Shown here: positions 1-5,252 of the stretch, in pieces | Position numbering within the stretch: the stretch's first letter is position 1 | Layout: each line of letters opens with the position of its first letter | Source of the DNA: an uncultured Kangiella sp. | GTDB taxonomy: Bacteria; Pseudomonadota; Gammaproteobacteria; Enterobacterales; DSM-103792 | Length of the DNA stretch: 7,586 nucleotides | Reading direction: 5' to 3' | Assembly (NCBI GenBank): GCA_946481205.1 | Contig: CAMLNB010000168.1 | Location: forward strand, 1 to 7,586 | Translations under genes and position numbers: made by a program | The notes under the pieces: model-generated | What the model was told of the DNA's origin: nothing | The model's input: only the letters and a program-made list of their open reading frames with translations | Databases searched by the model: none

Positions 1-74
1 TGTGTGGCGAGCTCGAGATCATCGGCCTCGCGATACTTGCCCAGTGTGTCCCACACTGTGCCTTCACATCCCAT
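1..74 (-). CDS. Possible 5' end of a gene running off the window (ECF sigma factor-like?)
   Basis: Downstream of the DUF6249-type gene on the same strand, an open frame begins at ATG 74 (or GTG 56) and stays open to the window edge. It gives about 24 residues, ending in a run like DDLELAT. GAAGG lies just 5' of the GTG, at a somewhat short spacing. The acidic N-terminus with DDLELA is reminiscent of the start of ECF-type RNA polymerase sigma factors, and genes for small membrane proteins of the upstream type are, as I recall, often next to such sigma factors. With so little sequence this is inference only; the stretch could also be non-coding. A 7-bp inverted repeat (42-48/52-58) covers the GTG. 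Confidence 0.3.
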   Translation of the reverse strand, partial: MGCEGTVWDTLGKYREADDLELAT

Positions 75-88
75 GGCTGAGGACTCGC

Positions 89-535
89 TCAGGTGCTGCG
101 AATCTTGTTGGTCAGCTCATGAAGATAGGTCAGATAGGCTTCGCTGACGACTTTGTCCTGTTGCAGATGCTGCTGCCATTCGGTTTTTCCGGCCAGTTGC
201 CAGTAGACCAGCTTGGCGACACCAGCCAATGCGATCGTCAGGCCCATGGCCCAATCGTTTTCGTCCCAGCCATCAAACATCCAGAAGCCAATACCGATGC
301 CAATGGCCAGCAGCGTCAGGCCGGTGTTCAGCGAGGAGTGGGTCCGATGCATGCGCGGTGCTTCCAGCAGCGGCACGTTGATGCCGCGCTCCATCGCGCC
401 CAGGCGCTCGCGGTTGAGCATTTCGCGCTCCTGCATGCGAACGCGGGAGAAATGATTGATGGCCAGCGTGGCGACAACGCCGAGGGTGATAAAGACCACC
501 GGCACAACGATGATGGGGATCAGGGCTTCCGACAT
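89..535 (-). CDS. Small membrane protein, DUF6249-type
   Basis: This is a 148-residue inner-membrane protein of unknown function. It has an N-terminal membrane helix (about residues 5-27), a charged, probably coiled segment (30-50) containing LGAMERGINVPLLEAP, two further hydrophobic helices (about 69-87 and 95-115), and a polar C-terminal tail of about 30 residues. This layout, one helix then an Arg/Glu-rich linker with the MERG motif then a helical hairpin, matches the DUF6249 group of small bacterial membrane proteins. I chose ATG 535 because GGAG lies 6 nt upstream; the TTG two codons earlier would sit directly against that site. The gene is divergent from recG. In families of this type the neighbour is often an ECF sigma factor or its regulator, so a role in envelope stress signalling is possible but not shown here. 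Confidence 0.75.
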   Translation of the reverse strand: MSEALIPIIVVPVVFITLGVVATLAINHFSRVRMQEREMLNRERLGAMERGINVPLLEAPRMHRTHSSLNTGLTLLAIGIGIGFWMFDGWDENDWAMGLTIALAGVAKLVYWQLAGKTEWQQHLQQDKVVSEAYLTYLHELTNKIRST

Positions 536-659
536 GTTCAACTCCAGGACGCCGAGTTCGGCGGATTAAAAGGGGTACGCTCAATGAGTCGGGCCGGGGC
601 GGCAGCCGGTTTCAGCGATACCAAAAAATTTTCCTGACGGTCAGCTGGGTCGTGGACGA

Positions 660-691
660 TTGCCGGTCCGATGGTGCCAGTTGGGTATACT
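660..691 (+). promoter_or_regulatory. Candidate recG promoter
   Basis: TATACT at 686-691 is a 5-of-6 match to the sigma-70 -10 box. The nearest -35-like hexamer is TTGCCG at 660-665, but its 20-bp spacer is longer than ideal. Transcription would start near 698, inside the extended reading frame that begins at GTG 652 and upstream of ATG 727, which supports the later recG start. Confidence 0.3.
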
Positions 692-726
692 CGCTGTCTG
701 CATCCGCCACAGAGGCCGCCACGGCA

Positions 727-2862
727 ATGCCGGCGCCAGCACCGACCGGAGCCCGCACCGCGCCCGCTCCGGAACAGCTCAGCGTGACCCAACTCAGTGG
801 GGTCGGGCCTGCGCTTGCCCAGAAGCTGGAGCGGCTTGGCATCCGGACCGTGGCCGATCTGCTGTTCCACCTGCCGCTGCGCTACGAAGACCGGACCCGG
901 CTGACTCGCATTGCCGAGCTGCGTTCGCGCGAGCCGGCCCAGATCGAAGGCGAGATCCTCGGTGCCGAAATCGCTTTTGGCCGGCGCCGCTCGCTGGTCG
1001 CCCGCTTGCGCGATGACAGCGGCGAGATGGAGCTGCGCTTCTTTCACTTCAACAAACCTCAGCAGGACCGGCTGCAGTTCGGTGGCCGTGCCCGCGTTTA
1101 CGGTGAAGCGCGTTACGGCCGTCGCGGCATGGAGATCGTGCACCCGGAAGTGCGCTGGCTGAAAGACGACGAATCCGCGCCGCTCGGCGAACGGCTGACG
1201 CCGGTCTATCCCATGACCGAAGGCCTGAGCCAACTGTCGCTGCGCAAACTGGTGCAGCAGGCGCTGCAGAAAATGGCCAGCCATGAACTGGCCGATCTGC
1301 TGCCGGCGAGTCTGCTGCGCGAACAGCGTTTGCCGTCCTTGATGCAGGCGCTGCGCATCGTGCATCAGCCGCCCGCTGACATCGATACGCTCGGTCTGAT
1401 CAGCGGCGAGCATCCGGCGATTGTTCGCCTGGTGCTGGAAGAACTGATCGCCAACCAGCTGACCTTCCTGCGCCTGCGCGAAAAAGCCCGCCAGCAAGCA
1501 GCGCCGGTGTTGCCACCGGAACAAAAGCTCACCAAGCAATTGCTGCAATCGCTGCCGTTTGCGCTGACTGGCGCGCAAACCAGAGTGCTGAAAGAAATCC
1601 GCCAGGATCTGCAGCAGCCGCGACCGATGCTGCGGCTGGTGCAAGGCGATGTCGGCTCCGGCAAAACCTTGGTCGCGGCGTTTGCGGCATTGAACGCCAT
1701 CGGCATGGGCAAACAGGCCGCGTTGATGGCACCGACCGAGCTACTGGCCGAACAGCATCTGCAGAATTTCTCCCGCTGGTTTGCGCCACTTGGCATTCGC
1801 TGCGAGTTTCTTGCCGGCCGCATCAAAGGCAAAGCGCGACAAGCCGTGTTGGACGCAATTGCTAACGGCGACGCCGGTTTCGTGGTCGGCACCCATGCGC
1901 TGTTTCAGGAAGGCGTCACGTTCAAGGATCTGGCGCTGGTGGTGATTGACGAACAGCATCGCTTCGGTGTGCACCAACGGCTGCAATTGTGGGAGAAAGG
2001 CCGCAACGGCGACAGTGCTGCTGAAATTGCTGCGGCGCAATGGCCGCACCAATTGGTGATGACTGCCACGCCCATTCCACGCACGCTGGCGATGACTGCC
2101 TATGCCGATCTCGATAACTCCATCATTGACGAACTGCCACCGGGCCGAACCCCGGTGACCACGGTGGTGCTGCCGGACAGCCGGCGTGACGATGTGATCG
2201 CCCGCGTCAAAGCGGCTTGCGCCGAAGGTCGGCAAGTTTATTGGGTCTGCACACTGATTGAAGAATCCGAGCAGCTGCAGGCACAGGCCGCCGAAGCCAC
2301 TTTTGAATTATTGCAGGAGCAACTGGCGCCGCTGCGCGTTGCGTTGGTGCACGGCCGGATGAAGCCGGCGGAAAAGCAAGCGGTCATGCAAGCCTTCAAG
2401 CAACACGAAACCGATCTGCTGGTCGCCACCACCGTGATTGAAGTTGGCGTCGATGTGCCGAACGCCAGCCTGATGATTATCGAAAACGCCGAGCGATTGG
2501 GGCTGTCGCAATTGCACCAACTGCGCGGCCGGGTCGGTCGGGGCAGTGCGCAAAGTCATTGCGTGCTGATGTATCACGGCAGTTTGTCGGCAATGGCAAA
2601 AGAACGTTTGGCGGTCATGCGCGACAGCAACGACGGCTTTGTCATTGCCGAAAAAGACATGGAGCTGCGCGGCCCCGGCGAATTGCTCGGCACTCGCCAG
2701 ACCGGCGTCATGGCGTTCAAGATTGCCGACATCGCCCGCGACCAAAAGCGGGTGGCACTGGCGCAGCAACTGGCGCGCGAATTGATGCAACAAGCACCCG
2801 AGCACGTCGCGCCGCTGATCGCGCGCTGGCTCGGTGGCCGTGAAGGTTATGGTCAGGTCTGA
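727..2862 (+). CDS. recG: ATP-dependent DNA helicase RecG
   Basis: RecG is a cytoplasmic monomeric superfamily 2 helicase that binds branched DNA and drives fork regression and Holliday-junction branch migration in recombination and repair. The 711-residue product (E. coli RecG: 693) shows an N-terminal helix-hairpin-like segment with LPLRYEDRT (residues 49-57), the OB-fold wedge domain (about 70-160), Walker A GDVGSGKT (307-314), the DEQH box (408-411), TATPIPRT (446-453), QLHQLRGRVGRG (595-606), and the RecG-specific TRG region with RDSNDGF and GPGELLGTRQTG (632-660). All catalytic motifs are intact. The frame is open from GTG 652, but ATG 727 is preferred: the extra 25 residues have no family counterpart, a TATACT box lies within them, and GAGG lies about 11 nt upstream of ATG. 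Unlike in E. coli, it is not flanked by spoT or trmH in this window. Confidence 0.97.
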   Translation: MPAPAPTGARTAPAPEQLSVTQLSGVGPALAQKLERLGIRTVADLLFHLPLRYEDRTRLTRIAELRSREPAQIEGEILGAEIAFGRRRSLVARLRDDSGEMELRFFHFNKPQQDRLQFGGRARVYGEARYGRRGMEIVHPEVRWLKDDESAPLGERLTPVYPMTEGLSQLSLRKLVQQALQKMASHELADLLPASLLREQRLPSLMQALRIVHQPPADIDTLGLISGEHPAIVRLVLEELIANQLTFLRLREKARQQAAPVLPPEQKLTKQLLQSLPFALTGAQTRVLKEIRQDLQQPRPMLRLVQGDVGSGKTLVAAFAALNAIGMGKQAALMAPTELLAEQHLQNFSRWFAPLGIRCEFLAGRIKGKARQAVLDAIANGDAGFVVGTHALFQEGVTFKDLALVVIDEQHRFGVHQRLQLWEKGRNGDSAAEIAAAQWPHQLVMTATPIPRTLAMTAYADLDNSIIDELPPGRTPVTTVVLPDSRRDDVIARVKAACAEGRQVYWVCTLIEESEQLQAQAAEATFELLQEQLAPLRVALVHGRMKPAEKQAVMQAFKQHETDLLVATTVIEVGVDVPNASLMIIENAERLGLSQLHQLRGRVGRGSAQSHCVLMYHGSLSAMAKERLAVMRDSNDGFVIAEKDMELRGPGELLGTRQTGVMAFKIADIARDQKRVALAQQLARELMQQAPEHVAPLIARWLGGREGYGQV

Positions 2863-3157
2863 ACTGGCAAACGATGCCCGTAGCTGGTGGCGGTTACCGC
2901 TCGGCGATGCGTTGCTGGCCAGTCCGCGCTTGCGAGGCTGTCAGGAAGATGTCGAAGCCTACATCGGCACGTTGTCGGATTCGTCAGCCGCATTGCTGTG
3001 CTTGCAGACCGTGACCGGTGATCTGCATTGTCAGCAGACACTGTATTTCAGTCCGGCGCTGGCGAACTTGGCGGTTCGATATGGCGCGGTGCCGTGCAGG
3101 GCGCCATCGCCCGAATCGGTGCACATCTTGATCGGTTGTCGCGCAGACTTCTGCTAA
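2849..3157 (+). CDS. Hypothetical protein overlapping the end of recG
   Basis: This 102-residue ORF starts inside the last codons of recG (14-nt overlap) and ends 10 bp from the convergent gene on the other strand. I do not recognise it with certainty. Codon choice resembles that of recG, and the frame covers the entire space between recG and the next gene, which argues that it is real. GTG codons at 2834 and 2840 are alternative starts; GAAGG at 2842-2846 is only 2 nt from ATG 2849, so no ribosome binding site decides the start. The overlap suggests translational coupling to recG. The product is soluble, has no signal peptide and has six cysteines (two in the segment ALLCLQTVTGDLHC). The segment WWRLPLGDALL near residue 13 faintly recalls the N-terminus of some SAM-dependent methyltransferases. 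If so, the protein lacks most of the fold and would be a remnant; this is weak inference. Confidence 0.55.
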   Translation: MVRSELANDARSWWRLPLGDALLASPRLRGCQEDVEAYIGTLSDSSAALLCLQTVTGDLHCQQTLYFSPALANLAVRYGAVPCRAPSPESVHILIGCRADFC

Positions 3158-3167
3158 CGCGATTACG

Positions 3168-3905
3168 CTAGGGGGCATCAGAGGAAATGGTGGGCAAAGC
3201 TTTCTGCATTGCCTGCACCAATTGTTGGCCGCGCGCGTTGCGCCGGAAGCAGACATACAGTGGTTTCTGTTCCAGCAATTGTTCATGAAATTTCAGCTGC
3301 TCGCGGGCGTGGCCGAGCAGCGCGTCGCGTTCCAGCCAATAGTTCATGACATTGGCATCAATGATGGCCGCCGGAATGCGTTTGGCAGCCACTTTGCGCA
3401 GATTGAGTTGGTCGGAGCTGACTGCCTCCACCGGTTGCTTTCCGGCGGCGATGGCAGCATCCAGTGCAGCGGTATTGACGTAACCTTCGACAACACCAAG
3501 CGTGTACGCCTGCAGATCGGTCAGGCGTTGCCAGACAATCGGCTCATCGCGATGGTAGACCAAGCCAAGTGGACCACTGCCAATCGCTGGCGAGAAAATA
3601 AATTGCGTTTCGATATGGGCGGCGTAGTACTCGGGAAAATAACCGTCGTAGCCACTGTCGTCGGATTGCGCCAGCGCCAACACCCGTTCCCACGGCAGAA
3701 AATCGATCTGCACTTCGTAACCCTGTGCCTGTAGCGCCGTCACGACCGTTGCCGTTGCACTGCCACGCTGCGGCAGTTGGGCGCCGGTATACGGTGGCCA
3801 CTCCAGTGAAGCCAAACGCACGATCTCGGCACCCTGAGCCGACGGCCCATTCACCATCCCGAACACGCACAGCAGTGCACAACAGCAGCGCAGCACAGAC
3901 GACAT
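3168..3905 (-). CDS. Periplasmic solute-binding protein, family 3-like
   Basis: This is a 245-residue exported protein. An N-terminal signal peptide (hydrophobic core at about residues 5-19) is probably cleaved after PSA or QGA near 23-26. The mature part has the look of bacterial extracellular solute-binding proteins of family 3 (SBP_bac_3): LEWPPYTG at 34-41, FLPWERV at 69-75, YDGYFPEY at 86-93, and the lobe-2 segment LTDLQAYTLGVVEGYV at 128-143. Such proteins bind amino acids or other small polar ligands in the periplasm. Start ATG 3905 has GGA 7 nt upstream and places the signal peptide at the N-terminus; the frame is open to 3986, but the extra 27 residues would displace it. No permease or ATPase gene is adjacent, so it may work with a distant transporter, as a sensor, or alone. 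Ligand unknown. Confidence 0.85.
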   Translation of the reverse strand: MSSVLRCCCALLCVFGMVNGPSAQGAEIVRLASLEWPPYTGAQLPQRGSATATVVTALQAQGYEVQIDFLPWERVLALAQSDDSGYDGYFPEYYAAHIETQFIFSPAIGSGPLGLVYHRDEPIVWQRLTDLQAYTLGVVEGYVNTAALDAAIAAGKQPVEAVSSDQLNLRKVAAKRIPAAIIDANVMNYWLERDALLGHAREQLKFHEQLLEQKPLYVCFRRNARGQQLVQAMQKALPTISSDAP

Positions 3906-3944
3906 TGGCAATTCCGACAGCAAACCGGGTTGGCGTTGGTCTGG

Positions 3945-3973
3945 AGTATGGTTGAGTCTGTGACAAATGCCAG
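3945..3973 (-). promoter_or_regulatory. Candidate promoter for the minus-strand binding protein
   Basis: Read on the minus strand, CTGGCA (3973-3968) and CATACT (3950-3945) are separated by 17 bp and each match the sigma-70 consensus at 4 of 6 positions. The predicted transcript start near 3938 lies about 33 nt before ATG 3905 and downstream of the longer alternative start at 3986. Confidence 0.35.
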
Positions 3974-3998
3974 TCAGCGCCGGCACGTGTTCGGGTCA

Positions 3999-4010
3999 GC
4001 GGTTAACCGC
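3999..4010. promoter_or_regulatory. Perfect 12-bp palindrome in a divergent promoter region, possible operator
   Basis: GCGGTTAACCGC is a perfect palindrome about mid-way between two divergent starts (ATG 3905 minus, ATG 4058 plus). It lies upstream of the candidate minus-strand -35 box and about 10 bp before TACACT (4020-4025), a possible -10 for the plus-strand gene. The position suits a dimeric regulator serving one or both genes. No regulator gene is present in the window, and binding is inferred only from symmetry and location. Confidence 0.35.
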
Positions 4011-4057
4011 AACAGCGACTACACTAGTGAAGACATTGTGGCCGCGAGTATCTGGCA

Positions 4058-4816
4058 ATGAACAGGCACCGACGTTGGCGTTGGCTCGGCGCGTTGTTTC
4101 TGCTGTTGCTGATCGGCGATAGCTGGGCGCAAGCGAGCGAAATCGTCCCGGTCTATGTCTACCATCTGAAACCACCGTTTATTACGGACGTGCGAAAAGA
4201 GCAGGGTCTGTACTACGAATTTTCGGGCCATATCAATCGCAAGCTTGGCCGCACCGCACTGAAAACCCTTTACGTTCCACGCAAACGTCTGGAGCCGATG
4301 CTCGTTGATGCTGGCTTCCGTGGCATCGTTCTCGGCGTCAATCCGGTCTGGTTTCGCGACAATGAAGAGAAACGGTTTCTGTGGACCTCAACCTGGATGA
4401 TGGATCGCGATGAGCTGGTCTCATCCATCGAGCGGCCGATCAATTACAACGGCCCGGCTAGCTTGACTGGCAAGCGCGTCGGCGGTGTCAGTGGTCATTA
4501 TTACTTTGGTATCGATGAAGCCGCTGCCGCCGGCCAGTTGTTACGTGAAGACACCGACAGCGAATTGCAGAATCTGACCAAGCTGCGCGTCGGTCGCATC
4601 GATGCCACCGTCATCAGTCGCAGCACCTTCGATTACCTGACGCAGCATTTTGGCGGCAGTGAGTTCTATCACTTATCTGAACGTCCACACGATGTGTTCG
4701 CGCGCCGAATTTTGATTCCGCACGCACGTCGCGATGTCTACGATTGGCTGGAACCGTTGCTGAAAAAATTTCCGCAAGATGCCGAGTGGCAGGCCATCGT
4801 TGCGCGCTATCAATAA
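4058..4816 (+). CDS. Periplasmic solute-binding protein, family 3-like (second, divergent)
   Basis: This is a 252-residue exported protein with a classic signal peptide: RHRRWRWR-type basic start, hydrophobic core LGALFLLLLIG (10-20), likely cleavage after SWA or AQA (about 24-26). The mature chain begins with VPVYVYHLKPPFI and reads like a divergent family 3 solute-binding domain: an opening strand with an aromatic/Pro-Pro ligand-entry segment (33-41), a first-lobe region ending WTSTWMMDRDELVSS, then a second lobe opened by LTGKRVGGVSGHYYFG (136-151), and VGRIDATVISRSTFDYL (178-194), the usual region where the protein returns to lobe 1. It is only distantly similar to the divergent neighbour, so this is not a fresh duplication. 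The ribosome binding site is poor. No transporter genes are adjacent. Ligand unknown; periplasmic location is confident, transport role is not. Confidence 0.8.
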   Translation: MNRHRRWRWLGALFLLLLIGDSWAQASEIVPVYVYHLKPPFITDVRKEQGLYYEFSGHINRKLGRTALKTLYVPRKRLEPMLVDAGFRGIVLGVNPVWFRDNEEKRFLWTSTWMMDRDELVSSIERPINYNGPASLTGKRVGGVSGHYYFGIDEAAAAGQLLREDTDSELQNLTKLRVGRIDATVISRSTFDYLTQHFGGSEFYHLSERPHDVFARRILIPHARRDVYDWLEPLLKKFPQDAEWQAIVARYQ

Positions 4817-4945
4817 CGCTTGGCGATCAAAAGCACGTATCAACCACAGGTTCGCCAATCAGATTCGCGCTATTCGCACTCCCGCTCGCTCGAAATTCCA
4901 GCCGCCAAAGCTCGCCGATATTTCCAACACCAGACGGTTCCGCTG

Positions 4946-4974
4946 CCGACACGTGCATTGCGTTGCAGTATAAG
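4946..4974 (+). promoter_or_regulatory. Candidate promoter for the MACPF-like gene
   Basis: CCGACA (4946-4951, 4 of 6 to the -35 consensus) and TATAAG (4969-4974, 5 of 6 to the -10 consensus) are separated by 17 bp. If used, it would give a leader of about 270 nt before ATG 5253, containing the inverted repeat and the ribosome-binding-site hairpin. Confidence 0.35.
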
Positions 4975-4980
4975 CGCACG

Positions 4981-5054
4981 GTTTTGTGGGGTAGCGTCCC
5001 ATGTGGCGGCGACCTACAAAGCAGCACTACAACGCTACAAATCCACCACAAAAC
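4981..5054 (+). repeat. Imperfect inverted repeat, possible RNA stem in a leader
   Basis: GTTTTGTGG (4981-4989) pairs perfectly with CCACAAAAC (5046-5054), and the next segment GTAGCG (4991-4996) pairs with CGCTAC (5033-5038). Internal unpaired lengths are 1 and 7 nt and the terminal loop is 36 nt. It starts right after the candidate promoter, so it would be close to the 5' end of the transcript. It is not followed by a U run, so it is not a standard terminator. Confidence 0.35.
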
Positions 5055-5213
5055 GGTCATGTTTCCGCCGCTCTGCCACCGCTAGCATGAGCGGGCATTC
5101 CCGACCTGACGTGTGCACCGGAACAAGGAACGATGTCCGGGCAGCGCCATATCTGCATTAGTGGATCGAGTGAGACCGACGCGCGTTCAGTGCGATGTCT
5201 GCTGTGCCTGTCG

Positions 5214-5241
5214 TGTCGGTTGATGACACATCAACCAGACA
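5214..5241 (+). promoter_or_regulatory. Hairpin abutting the ribosome binding site of the 5253 gene
   Basis: TGTCGGTTGATG (5214-5225) pairs with CATCAACC (5229-5236) plus GACA (5238-5241), with a single bulged A at 5237 and a 3-nt ACA loop: 12 base pairs in all. The last pair uses the first A of AAGGA (5241-5245), the ribosome binding site 7 nt before ATG 5253. The stem could modulate initiation or protect the 5' side of the site. Confidence 0.5.
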
Positions 5242-5252
5242 AGGAACCCCTC

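Larger units (their letters stand above)
4817..5252. other. 436-bp intergenic region without a convincing gene
   Basis: Short open frames exist on both strands, but none has a good start site or a recognisable product. I see no clear terminator for the upstream gene. The region holds a candidate promoter (4946-4974), a long-range inverted repeat (4981-5054), three CTACAA hexamers (5014, 5027, 5035) and a hairpin next to the ribosome binding site (5214-5241), all consistent with a long regulated leader for the downstream secreted protein. Confidence 0.6.

Noticed and set aside
2..637. 211-codon plus-strand frame at the window start
   Set aside because: It is opposite the DUF6249-type membrane protein, which has a proper start site and clear membrane helices; the plus-strand product is low-complexity Gln/His/Asp.
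634..644. CTGACGGTCAG next to an A/T run as a terminator
   Set aside because: The stem is 5 bp with a 1-nt loop, which cannot form; there is no upstream gene on the plus strand needing it.
538..1644. 368-codon open frame on the minus strand opposite recG
   Set aside because: It is antisense to an unmistakable recG, is rich in Gln, Arg and His as expected from reversed GC-rich codons, and shows no domain or ribosome binding site.
3155..3180. Terminator between the convergent ends at 3157 and 3168
   Set aside because: The CTA...TAG symmetry breaks after three base pairs and no stable stem with a T run can be drawn.
4817..5161. Overlapping 64- to 113-codon plus-strand frames after the second binding protein
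   Set aside because: They lack ribosome binding sites, overlap each other in different frames and have no recognisable product; the region reads better as a leader.
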